Assembly: GCA_016714645.1 (NCBI GenBank)
Contig: JADKCI010000004.1
Location: 849,501-913,500 of the forward strand
Direction: 5' to 3'
Source of the DNA: Chromatiaceae bacterium
Lineage (GTDB): Bacteria; Pseudomonadota; Gammaproteobacteria; Chromatiales; Chromatiaceae
DNA: 64,000 nucleotides
Position numbers and translations under genes: made by a program. The notes below the pieces were generated by a model. The model did no database searches. It was not told where the DNA came from and saw only the letters and a list, made by a program, of their open reading frames with translations. Shown piece by piece: positions 1 through 12,593 of the stretch (the stretch's first letter is position 1; every line of letters begins with the position of its first letter).

Positions 1-391
1 CCAGGCCCGCCTGCGCCAGGCGCTCGATGCCCGAACCCAGGCTTACGCGGACGCCCTCCAACGACTAAGCGGCACGCCCGGCTGGGAAGAGGTTGGCGCG
101 GATCAACGCGACCGCATCGCCGAGCCGCTGGCGGCTTATGCCGTCGCCAAGACGACCAGCGCCTCGATACCCCAGCTCCGGGCGGACCTCGACGCCTGTC
201 CGGTGCGTCGCGACAAGGCCATCGAGGAGTTGATGCGCCTGATCGACGGTAACCGGGTGGTCAAGGTCTCGGCAGCGGGCTATTTCGCCGGCGGCATCGA
301 GAACGAGGAGCAGCTCGATCGGGCACTCGACGGGCTTAAGGAGCAGTGCCTGGAGCACATCGCGGCGGGCAAGAAGGTATTGGTGCAGTAG
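1..391 (+). CDS. brxC: BrxC, C-terminal part (BREX ATP-binding protein), cut by window edge
   Basis: The frame is open from base 2 to the TAG at 389-391 and gives the last 129 residues; the ATPase domain and start lie to the left of the window. BrxC is the large P-loop ATPase of type 1 BREX, a phage-exclusion system acting with PglX, PglZ and BrxL. The call rests on position directly before pglX and on a BrxC-like tail (AGYFAGGIENEEQLDRAL, then a Lys-rich end KKVLVQ). The last 22 codons occur again, diverged, at 1043-1111, which shows that this junction was once duplicated. brxA and brxB would be expected further upstream. Confidence 0.78.
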   Translation, partial: QARLRQALDARTQAYADALQRLSGTPGWEEVGADQRDRIAEPLAAYAVAKTTSASIPQLRADLDACPVRRDKAIEELMRLIDGNRVVKVSAAGYFAGGIENEEQLDRALDGLKEQCLEHIAAGKKVLVQ

Positions 392-450
392 GGTGGGAAT
401 ATCATGAGAGAGTCCATTAACCTGCGCACCCTCGCCAGTCGCTATTACGA

Positions 451-496
451 GCGCGCGGCAAAAATATGAGCGCGCGCGAATATTTTTCGCGCGCGC
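451..496. repeat. Long hairpin of alternating GC with AT core
   Basis: Arms 451-467 and 480-496 pair over 17 bases with two mismatches (gcgcgc plus aaaaatat against atattttt plus cgcgcgc), with a 12-base loop. It lies between the brxC stop and the decayed pglX copy. It could be a terminator or processing site between brxC and pglX, or the end of a small repeat. There is no clean T-run outside the stem. Confidence 0.5.
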
Positions 497-556
497 GTAT
501 TTCCGCGCGGTGACCAATCGTAACAGAGACTTAGGATTTCCATCCCGACCGCGATC

Positions 557-580
557 AACTGAACCCCGAACCCTGAACCC
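557..580 (+). repeat. Heptanucleotide repeat leader before decayed pglX copy
   Basis: Three degenerate 7-base units (AACTGAA, CCCCGAA, CCCTGAA) plus CCC run directly into the ATG at 581. The same kind of leader stands before pglZ at 6532-6569. Where a Shine-Dalgarno would be expected there is only this repeat. Confidence 0.55.
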
Positions 581-1021
581 ATGGACAAAGACACCAGAAA
601 CCGCATCCAACGTGCCACCCAGGCCGCTCGCGGGCTGCTTGAGCAGGATTTCGACAACCAGTTATCGGGTGTCTTCGACATTCGCCCGGACGGCGCCCTG
701 GCGGCCGAGCCCGGGAGCCATCTGGACGCGGCGCAGCGGATTACGCGGACCAGGCTGGTAACCGCGGTCGAGCCCGCGCTGCGGGACTATGCCGAGCAGG
801 CCGAGGGCAGCGACCGGCTAGGGTGCCGGTTGTTTGCCGAGGAGGTGGTGCTGGGGCTGGCCCAACCGATGATCTTCGCCGAACTGGGATATGGCGTGGA
901 CGCCGCCTTTCCGGCCACTGACTTCGAGTCGCCCGATGCGCCATCGGTCTACCAAGGTCGTCCCTTGACGCTGCAACAGATGCGCGAGGCGATCGACTGG
1001 GAGGCCGGGCAACGCGAATGA
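581..1021 (+). pseudogene. Decayed pglX copy fused to a VapB-like antitoxin tail
   Basis: Codons 1-65 match the first 65 codons of the intact pglX at 1249 at about 90% by eye. Then follow, each after an in-frame deletion, a piece like PglX residues ~543-575 (YAEQAE, then RLFAEE) and a piece like PglX ~660-667 (FAELGYGV). From about base 900 the sequence changes to a tail resembling AbrB/VapB-type antitoxins (YQGRPLTLQQMREAID). Its stop overlaps an ATG at 1018 as in vapBC operons. The 146-residue frame is open but lacks any methyltransferase motif, so it is a mosaic remnant. A short expressed protein cannot be excluded. Confidence 0.72.
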
Positions 1022-1111
1022 TTGCGCTCGATACCAACTCAGGCTCTCGACGGGATCAAGGAGCAATGCCTGCAACATATCGCGCCTGGCAAGCAGATTC
1101 TGGTGCAATAG
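1018..1111 (+). pseudogene. VapC 5' scar joined to a second brxC 3' end
   Basis: ATG at 1018 starts MIALDTN, the classic first residues of a PIN-domain (VapC) toxin with its first acidic residue, but homology stops after seven codons. From 1043, in another frame, 22 codons plus TAG read ALDGIKEQCLQHIAPGKQILVQ in two short blocks, nearly the same as the end of BrxC at 323-391. The order brxC end, pglX start therefore occurs twice, and a VapBC insertion was deleted between the copies. Confidence 0.72.
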
Positions 1112-1248
1112 GCACCCTCATGCTCGGTTGCGACGACACTGAACTCGACGGCGCGCTTGGGTTGACCCGAACCGGGTCCGGGCGGCGGGTCCCAACGGTC
1201 GCGGGTTTGTTTATGAGCCTAATTACGATTCTGCCCAGACCGTGAAAA

Positions 1249-5769
<4,521 letters not shown>

Positions 5770-5792
5770 CGAACCAAACCGGAGCCCCGACC

Positions 5793-6056
5793 ATGCCCTA
5801 TCAGATGATCATCGACTACGACGACGACGTGCTGGCCAATGTCGCGCTCTCGCCGGACGAATTTGCCGAGGAGGCCCGATTCCTCCTGGCTGCCAAGCTC
5901 TACGAACAGGGCAAGCTGTCTTCCGGGCAGGCCGCGAAGCTCTGCGGCAAGGGGCGGGTTGAGTTCCTGTACTCGCTTGCACGTGTTGGCGTGCCTATGA
6001 GCAATCTTCGGCCGGACGATGCCGAGCTGGAGATCGACTTTGCCCTCCATGGATAA
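5793..6056 (+). CDS. UPF0175 family antitoxin
   Basis: 87-residue protein with the UPF0175 pattern EEARFLLAAKLYEQGKLSSG followed by QAAKLCGKGRVEFLYSLAR and VGVPMSNL, a small helix-turn-helix-like antitoxin family that pairs with DUF3368 PIN toxins. The frame is open further upstream into pglX, but ATG 5793 begins just after the pglX stop and gives the family length. Its 3' end overlaps the toxin start by 8 bases, so the two are translationally coupled. It sits between pglX and pglZ, which usually adjoin in type 1 BREX. Confidence 0.85.
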   Translation: MPYQMIIDYDDDVLANVALSPDEFAEEARFLLAAKLYEQGKLSSGQAAKLCGKGRVEFLYSLARVGVPMSNLRPDDAELEIDFALHG

Positions 6057-6525
6057 GCGCATCGTCATCAATACGGGACCGCTGATCGCGCTGATGCGCA
6101 TGAAGGCCCTGGAGATCCCGGGCAAGCTCGACCTTGTCTTTGTTTCGCCAGAGGAGGTCCGCCGCGAGCTCGATGTTGGGGCGGGCGCGGGCTATCCCCC
6201 GGTCCGTCCGGTCTGGCTCTGCTATCAGCGATTGCAGTCGCCGTTGCCTACCCTGGTGACCTCAGTGCTGGATGCGGGTGAGGCGGCGGTCATTCAGCTC
6301 GCGATTGACGAAGGGATCGGACAGGTCTGCATCGATGAATTGAAGGGGAGACGCATGGCCCGTGCGGTTGGTCTCAAAGTGACCGGAGCCCTTGGGCTCT
6401 TGGGCAAAGCGAAACAGGAAGGGATCATTCCAGAGGTGAGGCCGTATCTCGACCGCGCCCTTCGGACGGGCATCCGCTATCACCCGGACCTGGTAATTCG
6501 CTTTCTCGAAGCCTTGGGCGAGTGA
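6049..6525 (+). CDS. DUF3368 PIN-like toxin
   Basis: 158 residues starting MDKRIVINTGPLIALMRM, the DUF3368 signature (a PIN-like nuclease family where Asp of the usual VDTN motif is often replaced, here INTG). A DAGEAAVIQLA segment near residue 77 carries further acidic residues. It probably cleaves RNA and is silenced by the UPF0175 partner just upstream. ATG 6049 overlaps the antitoxin end by 8 bases. The stop overlaps a GTG at 6522 that is in frame with pglZ, so the module is knitted into the BREX transcript. Confidence 0.85.
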   Translation: MDKRIVINTGPLIALMRMKALEIPGKLDLVFVSPEEVRRELDVGAGAGYPPVRPVWLCYQRLQSPLPTLVTSVLDAGEAAVIQLAIDEGIGQVCIDELKGRRMARAVGLKVTGALGLLGKAKQEGIIPEVRPYLDRALRTGIRYHPDLVIRFLEALGE

Positions 6526-6531
6526 CCCTTA

Positions 6532-6569
6532 CCCAAGCCCCAAGCCCCAAGCCCCGAACTCTGAACCCC
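6532..6569 (+). repeat. Heptanucleotide tandem repeat directly before pglZ ATG
   Basis: CCCAAGC occurs three times in a row, followed by CCCGAAC and TCTGAAC and then CCC before ATG 6570. An upstream GTG at 6522, overlapping the toxin stop, is in frame with pglZ only at the present repeat number. Gain or loss of one 7-base unit would break that frame while leaving ATG 6570 intact. Confidence 0.7.
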
Positions 6570-9098
6570 ATGCACCCCTTCCACGACTATCTCCGCGAGC
6601 GCCTGGATGACCTGCTGCGCAAGCACTCCGTGGTCGTCTTCTACGACCCGCGCAACGAGTTCAGGCCCTTTTTCGACCGGGAACTGGAGCTGCTCGCCGG
6701 CGAGCCCCTGCCACGGGTGGCGATGGGTTCCTGCTCCGCCTTTCTCGCCCGCTATGAGGGCAGCTTCTTCGGTCTGCGCGCGGCCGTCGAGCCGATCGTG
6801 GCGGCGGACCAGCCGGCACCGCTGCTCCTGTATCTGCCGGGCCTGGCCAGGGACCGCGGGGGCTCGGTGCTGATGGAGCTGGAGCGGGGCGGGGTCTGCT
6901 ATGAGCCGCAACTCAAGCGTCTGGCGCTGAACCTGCTGCGCCAGCGGTTCACCGATGGGCAGATCGACGGGATGCTGCGGCCGGCGGCCCTAACCTATGA
7001 CGACATCGTCGCCTTCCTGGGTCAGGTCGGGCAGGAGGCCTCGGTGTTGCACGCCCTGTTTGGCGGCGCCCAGGGCGAGGCGCTCGTCACCCAATGGCTG
7101 GCGTCCGACGCCCGGGATGGAACTCTGGTGGCGAAGGAGGCCCTGCCCGAGTTGCTCAAGCTGATTCGGGTGCGCTTGGGTCTGGAGCTTCCCGAGGATA
7201 CGACCCTCGCCAAGGCGCGGGAGCGAACCTGTCGCTATATCCTGGTCAACGAATTCCGAGCCGATCTCTCCTGCGCGCCACCCTTGGCGGTGGGCAGGGT
7301 GCCCGGTCCACCCAACAAAGACCAGGCCGGGCGCATCCGCGAGGTGGCGGCGGGGCTGCGCAGCCTTTATCCCGATGCCTACGCGGGCCTGGCCGATGCG
7401 GTGGAGCAGGACCTGGGGCTGGCGGGGGCCGCGCTGGAGGCCGCCTGCCTGGGGTCTATCGATACCTTCCGTTTTGAGGAGGAGCGACTGCTGGCTCATA
7501 CCGCGGCCTTGATCGCCGGCAAGGATTACGCCGGGGCGCTGGCCATCGTCATTGCCCGCGGTCGCAGCTTCTGGGTTGACCGCGCCTGGCGCCGCCAGAC
7601 CCAGTGGGAGGCCTGCCGGCTGATGGCGGAACTGGGGCTGGAACTGGTGCGGGTGCGCGCGGGGCTGGGCCGGATGGGGACCGATTCCGCCCGGTGGTTG
7701 GCCGCCTATACGGCCGAGGACGGTTGGCACCGGGCCGATGGCCTGCAGCGGCGCCTGGAGACCTGGGTCGCCAAAATGGACGATGAACCGGAGGCGGAAC
7801 AGGCGTTGGCGGTTGTCCGCCAGGAGCATGAGCACCTGCTGCGGGCCATGGCGGAAGGTTTTGCCAAGGCCCTCGCGGCGTCCAATTGGCTGGTGGCCGG
7901 GGCGTTGCACCAGACGCGCATCTATCCGGAGGTGGTCCAGAAGATGGGCGGGCGGGTCGCCTGGTTCTTGGTCGATGCGCTGCGCTACGAGATGGGTGTG
8001 GAACTGGCGCGCCAGATCGAGGGTGCCAAAGACCCGCGGGTGCGGGCGGCCGTGGCGGCCTTGCCGTCGATCACCCCCGTGGGCATGGCGGCCCTGCTGC
8101 CCGGGGCCTCGTCCAGCTTCGACCTGGTGGACAGCCGGGGCAAGCTGGCGGCGCGCATCGAGGGGACGGACATGAAGGACTCCGGGGAGCGCATGCGGTT
8201 CCTGAAGACCAAGGTGCCCGATGCCGTGGAGATGACCCTGGGCAAGCTGCTCGGCCAATCCCCGGCGAAGGTGGGAAAGGAGATCGGCGCCGCCTCGCTG
8301 GTCGTGATCCGCTCCCAGGAGATCGATGCCGTGGGCGAGACCGATAGCGACCTGCTGGCCCGCCAGGTGATGGACACCGTCATCGGTAATCTGGCGCGGG
8401 CGGTGCGTAAGCTCGCCGCCGCCGGTATCGAGCACTTTGTCATCACCGCCGACCACGGTCACCAGTACGCCATCCGCAAGGAGGACGACATGAAGACGGA
8501 CCATCCCGGTGGGGCAACCCTCGATCTGCACCGCCGCTGCTGGGTCGGGCACGGCGGTAGCACCCCGGCCGGTGCCGTGCGGCTGACCGGCGCGGAGCTG
8601 GGTTACCAGACGGCTTTGGATTTTGTCTTCCCGACCGGGCTTGGGGTGTTCAAGGCGGGCGGGAGCTTGAGCTATCACCATGGCGGCTTCAGCCTTCAGG
8701 AATTGCTGATCCCGGTGATCAGCCTGCGTCTGGCGGCAGGCAAGCCGGCCGCGGCGGCCCGCGCCCAGGTCCGGATCGAGGGTTATCCGGCCGTGGTGAC
8801 CAATCGCACCTTCGGCCTCAAACTAGCCACCCTGGGCGATCTGCTGGCCACCGAACCCCTGGTGCTGCGGCTGGTGCTCATGGCCGGCGCGGAGGAGGTG
8901 GGTCGCGCGGGGCTGGCCGTCGGTGGTGATTTCGACCGCGCCAAGGGCACCCTGACCCTGGCCCTGGGGGCCGAGGCAAGTCTGGGCATGATGCTGACCC
9001 ACGATGCCTGCGCCTCGTTGCGCGTCATGGTCCTGGATGCGCGCACGGATAGCGTCCTCGTCGAGTCCGAGGAACTGCCGGTGAAACTGGGAATTTGA
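6570..9098 (+). CDS. pglZ: PglZ, BREX type 1 alkaline phosphatase superfamily protein
   Basis: 842 residues. PglZ is the core BREX protein of the alkaline phosphatase fold; its catalytic role is not settled in the family. Typical features are HPFHDYLRERLDDLLRKH at the N-terminus, FLVDALRYEMGVELA in the middle (metal-binding Asp region) and ITADHGHQY with a following SYHHGGFSLQELLIP near residues 620-720. ATG 6570 is chosen over GTG 6522 because the extra 16 residues are encoded by the heptanucleotide repeat and look non-protein-like. It lies between two toxin-antitoxin modules and reads with the whole BREX locus. Confidence 0.93.
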   Translation: MHPFHDYLRERLDDLLRKHSVVVFYDPRNEFRPFFDRELELLAGEPLPRVAMGSCSAFLARYEGSFFGLRAAVEPIVAADQPAPLLLYLPGLARDRGGSVLMELERGGVCYEPQLKRLALNLLRQRFTDGQIDGMLRPAALTYDDIVAFLGQVGQEASVLHALFGGAQGEALVTQWLASDARDGTLVAKEALPELLKLIRVRLGLELPEDTTLAKARERTCRYILVNEFRADLSCAPPLAVGRVPGPPNKDQAGRIREVAAGLRSLYPDAYAGLADAVEQDLGLAGAALEAACLGSIDTFRFEEERLLAHTAALIAGKDYAGALAIVIARGRSFWVDRAWRRQTQWEACRLMAELGLELVRVRAGLGRMGTDSARWLAAYTAEDGWHRADGLQRRLETWVAKMDDEPEAEQALAVVRQEHEHLLRAMAEGFAKALAASNWLVAGALHQTRIYPEVVQKMGGRVAWFLVDALRYEMGVELARQIEGAKDPRVRAAVAALPSITPVGMAALLPGASSSFDLVDSRGKLAARIEGTDMKDSGERMRFLKTKVPDAVEMTLGKLLGQSPAKVGKEIGAASLVVIRSQEIDAVGETDSDLLARQVMDTVIGNLARAVRKLAAAGIEHFVITADHGHQYAIRKEDDMKTDHPGGATLDLHRRCWVGHGGSTPAGAVRLTGAELGYQTALDFVFPTGLGVFKAGGSLSYHHGGFSLQELLIPVISLRLAAGKPAAAARAQVRIEGYPAVVTNRTFGLKLATLGDLLATEPLVLRLVLMAGAEEVGRAGLAVGGDFDRAKGTLTLALGAEASLGMMLTHDACASLRVMVLDARTDSVLVESEELPVKLGI

Positions 9099-9192
9099 GA
9101 GGGTGGGGTTCCGAGGACGGGATGCCGAACAGAAAGTCAAAGACAATCGAAGCTCGACCCCCTGTCGAATAATCGCAATCAGAGTGTCCGTT

Positions 9193-9495
9193 ATGGCAAG
9201 AATGATAAACCGTTCCCTTACGCTGAGGCTGCTCGCCCAACATAAACCCGAACTGGCGCGGCGGTACGGGGTCACCGAACTTGCGCTATTCGGCTCGACG
9301 GCCCGCGATATGGCCCATGAAGGCAGCGATGTGGACATCCTGATCGGCTTTGATGGCCCCGCTACCTCGGAACGCTACTTCGGCGTGCAGTTTTATCTGG
9401 AGGACTTGCTGGGCTGTCCCGTTGATCTTGTCACCGACAAGGCATTGCGGACGGAACTGAAGCCCCATGTGGAACGGGAGGCGGTTCGTGTCTGA
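9193..9495 (+). CDS. mntA: MntA-type nucleotidyltransferase antitoxin
   Basis: 100-residue minimal nucleotidyltransferase. The motif GSTARDMAHEGSDVDIL (GS...DxD) at ~47-63 provides the metal-binding aspartates, with a third acidic site near LVTD. Members paired with HepT work as antitoxins by adding AMP to the toxin. ATG 9193 is used; the open frame before it (from 9103) is not family-like. The end overlaps hepT by 8 bases. Confidence 0.88.
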   Translation: MARMINRSLTLRLLAQHKPELARRYGVTELALFGSTARDMAHEGSDVDILIGFDGPATSERYFGVQFYLEDLLGCPVDLVTDKALRTELKPHVEREAVRV

Positions 9496-9868
9496 CCGGG
9501 AGTGGCGTTTCTATATCGATGACATGGTTGATTTTGCCGAGCATGTCCTCGCCTACACCCAGGGTTTGGATCAGGCCGGCCTGGTCGCGGATCGGCTGCG
9601 CTACGATGCGACCCTACGCAATCTGGAGTTGATCGGCGAGGCAGCTACCCACCTGCCGCGGGAGGTCCGCATGGCAAACCCGGACATCCCTTGGCGCCTG
9701 GTGATCGCCATGCGCAATCGGTTGGTCCACGGATACCTTGGCATCGACAACGATACCCTTTGGAGCGTCGTCCAGCAGGACGTTCCGGCACTCCTGCCCA
9801 AGTTACGCGCCTTGCGCGATGCGGTGCAGACCACCAGGGCGACCGGGAATTCCAGCGACCATGAATGA
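9488..9868 (+). CDS. hepT: HepT-like ribonuclease toxin (DUF86)
   Basis: 126 residues from GTG 9488 (SDREWRFYIDDMVDFAEHV). It carries the HEPN signature RNRLVHGY near residue 78-85 (R-x4-H-G-Y), the RNase active site of HepT toxins, and the family block ATLRNLELIGEAA. The GTG start overlaps mntA by 8 bases, and the end overlaps brxL by another 8, so the pair is translationally embedded between pglZ and brxL. An ATG at 9467 in the same frame is possible but would lie deep in mntA. Confidence 0.88.
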   Translation: MSDREWRFYIDDMVDFAEHVLAYTQGLDQAGLVADRLRYDATLRNLELIGEAATHLPREVRMANPDIPWRLVIAMRNRLVHGYLGIDNDTLWSVVQQDVPALLPKLRALRDAVQTTRATGNSSDHE

Positions 9869-11900
9869 TTCCATCACCTCCAGAGATGCGCTCGACGACA
9901 AGGCCAACCGGATTTTCGCCGGCAAGGTGGTCCGCAAGGACCTGGTGCGTAAGGTCAAGGTCGGTGCCAACGTGCCGGTCTTCGTCCTGGAGTACCTGCT
10001 CGGCAGGTATTGCGCCTCGTCGGACGCGATGGCCATCCAGATGGGCATGCAGGTGGTCAACGATACCCTGGCGGACAACTACATCCGCCCGGACGAAGCC
10101 ACCAAGGCCCAGAGCAAGGTTAAGGAGAAGGGTCGCCACACCTTCATCGATAAGGTGAAGGTCCGCCTGGTGGACTCCCAATACTGGGCGGAGGTCATCA
10201 ACTTCGGTCACATCCATGTGCACATTCCCGACCAGTACGTGCGGGACTTCGACCGACTCCTGACCGGCGGCATCTGGGCGCAGGTGGACATGCGCTTTGA
10301 GTACGACGAGGAGACCAAAGGCAAGTATCCCTTCTGGATCGACAAGCTCACGCCCATTCAGCTTGCGAGCTTTGACCTGGAGGAGTACCGGCGGCTGCGC
10401 GCTGAGTTCAGCACCAATGAGTGGCTGGATCTCATGATGCGCAGCATGGGGTACGAGCCGAGGGTGATGGAGCGGCGGACTAAGCTCTTGTTCCTGTGCC
10501 GACTGATTCCGCTGTGCGAGCGCAATTACAACCTGGTGGAGTTGGGTCCGCGCGGCACCGGCAAGAGCTACGCGGTCCAGGAGCTTTCGCCCTACGCCGC
10601 TCTGCTCACTGGCCCGACGACGGTGGCGAATCTGTTCGGTCACATGAATGGCAAGCAGAAAGGCATGCTGATGATCTGGGACGTGGTCGGCTTCGACGAG
10701 GTGGCCGATCTGCAGAAGATGCCCAAGGAGGTCATCACGACGCTCAAGACCTTCTGCGAGTCCGGACAATTCCAGCGTGGCCAGGAGGCCATGGCGGGGT
10801 ATGCCAGCATCGCCATGTTCGGCAACACCCAGCAACCGATCGACGTCATGGTGCAGACGGGACACCTGTTCGCCCCTATGCCGGAGGTGATCCGCGACGA
10901 CATGGCCTTCATCGACCGGCTGCACTTCTACCTGCCGGGCTGGGAAGTGCCGAAGATGCGTAACGAGCACTTCACCGACCATTACGGCTTCGTCATCGAC
11001 TACCTGGCCGAGGCGCTGCGGGAGCTGCGCAAGCACAACTTTACCGAGATCATCGACCATTACTTCTCTCTCGGGGCCCACCTGAACGCCCGGGACCGCA
11101 AGGCCGTGCGTCGCACCGTATCGGGACTGGTGAAGATTCTGCATCCGCACGGGCAGGTCTCCCTGGAGGACCTCGCCGAGCTGCTGGAGTTGGCCCTGGA
11201 GGGGCGCCGCCGGGTCAAGGAGCAGCTCAAGAAGATGGGCTCCTTCGAGTATTACCAGACCTCCTTCAGCTATCTGGTCAACGACACCGGGGAGGAGAAG
11301 TTTGTCGGCGTGGCCGAGCAGGGTGGCCGCGGCTTGATCTCCCCGGATCCCCTACCTCCGGGGACGGTTTACACGGCATCCGTGAGTGGAGACGGCACCG
11401 TGGGGCTCTATCGGGTCGAGGTTTCGCTGTCATCGGGCACCGGCAAGCTCAAGCCCGCCGGTGGGGTGAGTGGGGCGATGAAGGAGTCGGTGAACCGGGC
11501 CTTCAGTTACCTGTCGGCCAACAAGACCCCCTTTGGGGTGCCCCGGGAACTCGACACCTCGGATTTTCACGTCCAGGTCATCGATTTACTGGGCAATCGG
11601 GTCGAGGCGGAGATAGGCGTTGCCTTCTTCGTTGCCGCCTATTCGGCATTGCGCAAGGCCCCACCTCAGCCCGCGCTGCTGGTGCTTGGCGACTTGAGCA
11701 TTCAGGGCAACATCAAGCCGGTGCGTTCCCTCACCGAGCCCCTCCAGGTTGCCATGGACAATGGCGGCAAGCGGGCACTGATCCCGATCGAGAACAAACG
11801 GCAGTTCCTGGACGTGAACGCGGATGTGCTGGAGCAGGTTGACCCGATCTTCTTCGGCGATATGCGCCAGGCGGCATTCAAGGCGCTGGGGCTGACGTGA
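9861..11900 (+). CDS. brxL: BrxL, Lon-like AAA+ protein of BREX type 1
   Basis: 679 residues. Walker A GPRGTGKS lies at 229-236, and MIWDVVGFDEVADL gives the Walker B-like segment. The C-terminal ~180 residues resemble the Lon domain (LVLGDLSIQGNIKPV). I see no GPSAG-type catalytic serine motif, so peptidase activity is doubtful. Family work describes BrxL as a DNA-binding AAA+ machine needed for phage exclusion. ATG 9861 overlaps the hepT end by 8 bases; the longer open frame from 9738 is hepT-antiparallel noise. It is the last BREX gene and faces the ATPase operon end to end. Confidence 0.94.
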   Translation: MNDSITSRDALDDKANRIFAGKVVRKDLVRKVKVGANVPVFVLEYLLGRYCASSDAMAIQMGMQVVNDTLADNYIRPDEATKAQSKVKEKGRHTFIDKVKVRLVDSQYWAEVINFGHIHVHIPDQYVRDFDRLLTGGIWAQVDMRFEYDEETKGKYPFWIDKLTPIQLASFDLEEYRRLRAEFSTNEWLDLMMRSMGYEPRVMERRTKLLFLCRLIPLCERNYNLVELGPRGTGKSYAVQELSPYAALLTGPTTVANLFGHMNGKQKGMLMIWDVVGFDEVADLQKMPKEVITTLKTFCESGQFQRGQEAMAGYASIAMFGNTQQPIDVMVQTGHLFAPMPEVIRDDMAFIDRLHFYLPGWEVPKMRNEHFTDHYGFVIDYLAEALRELRKHNFTEIIDHYFSLGAHLNARDRKAVRRTVSGLVKILHPHGQVSLEDLAELLELALEGRRRVKEQLKKMGSFEYYQTSFSYLVNDTGEEKFVGVAEQGGRGLISPDPLPPGTVYTASVSGDGTVGLYRVEVSLSSGTGKLKPAGGVSGAMKESVNRAFSYLSANKTPFGVPRELDTSDFHVQVIDLLGNRVEAEIGVAFFVAAYSALRKAPPQPALLVLGDLSIQGNIKPVRSLTEPLQVAMDNGGKRALIPIENKRQFLDVNADVLEQVDPIFFGDMRQAAFKALGLT

Positions 11901-11948
11901 CCCGGTGTCGAGCGTTCGGAGCCGCGGGGCATAGGCCCTGGGTCTGGT

Positions 11949-12572
11949 TCAGCCCTGGGCCCTTTCCCGCAACCGCTTGACCTGAAACAGGGTGTTGCGC
12001 TCCTCCTCTTCCAGGGAGGACTGGATGAAATGGATGGTGCGGCGGTAGAGGGGGATGATGTTGTATTTGAGGGCGTTGACACGCTTTTGGGCCTTGCGCT
12101 GCTCCTCCATCAGGCGGTGGAGGGCAATCTCCACCTCCCCGAGGCGGGCCAGGGTGACGGCCAGGTCCGCCAGGTTGGCGCGGGTGTTGTCGAAACTGGC
12201 GTCGGTGCCCAGCAGGCCCACGGGCTTGAGGGGGAGGCGCTCGGCGGAGACCGCCGGATACTCCACCCCCAGGCTGCGCCGCGGCAGGATATCGACCCGC
12301 AGGGCCAGCTCGGAGCCCAGGGCAGCCTGATTGATGCCGCGACTGCCCATGCGCAGATGGGTGATGGACAGGCAACGGTAAGCCTCCGCCACGCTGGCCT
12401 CCGCCTCCTGGCGCAGCCGCCGGTACTCGCCGATGCGCTCATAGACCAGGCGGGTCAGCAGCTCGCGCTTACGTTCGAGCAGGTCGTGGCCCTCCTCCAG
12501 GAACCTGACCTGCTTTTTGAGCTTGAGCAGGGTGTTCTTGGTCGGCGGGACCTTGATGAATTGTTGGGCCAT
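11949..12572 (-). CDS. ntpD: V/A-type ATPase subunit D (central stalk)
   Basis: 207 residues, largely coiled coil, from the family start region KVPPTKNTLLKLKKQ to the C-terminal helix KRVNALKYNIIPLYRRTI. Subunit D is the central rotor shaft that turns inside the A3B3 head and couples ATP use to the membrane ring. It is the last gene of the minus-strand operon, 21 bases after the B subunit. It ends 48 bases from the brxL stop, so the two operons converge. Confidence 0.95.
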   Translation of the reverse strand: MAQQFIKVPPTKNTLLKLKKQVRFLEEGHDLLERKRELLTRLVYERIGEYRRLRQEAEASVAEAYRCLSITHLRMGSRGINQAALGSELALRVDILPRRSLGVEYPAVSAERLPLKPVGLLGTDASFDNTRANLADLAVTLARLGEVEIALHRLMEEQRKAQKRVNALKYNIIPLYRRTIHFIQSSLEEEERNTLFQVKRLRERAQG

Positions 12573-12593
12573 GTCAGTCCGTCCGTCCGACCA

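Noticed and set aside
6990..8681. 563-codon open frame on the minus strand inside pglZ
   Set aside because: Mirror of GC-rich pglZ codons; composition is Gln/His/Arg/Gly-rich without family features, and pglZ is certain.
9645..11150. 501-codon minus-strand open frame opposite brxL
   Set aside because: Antisense shadow; no motif.
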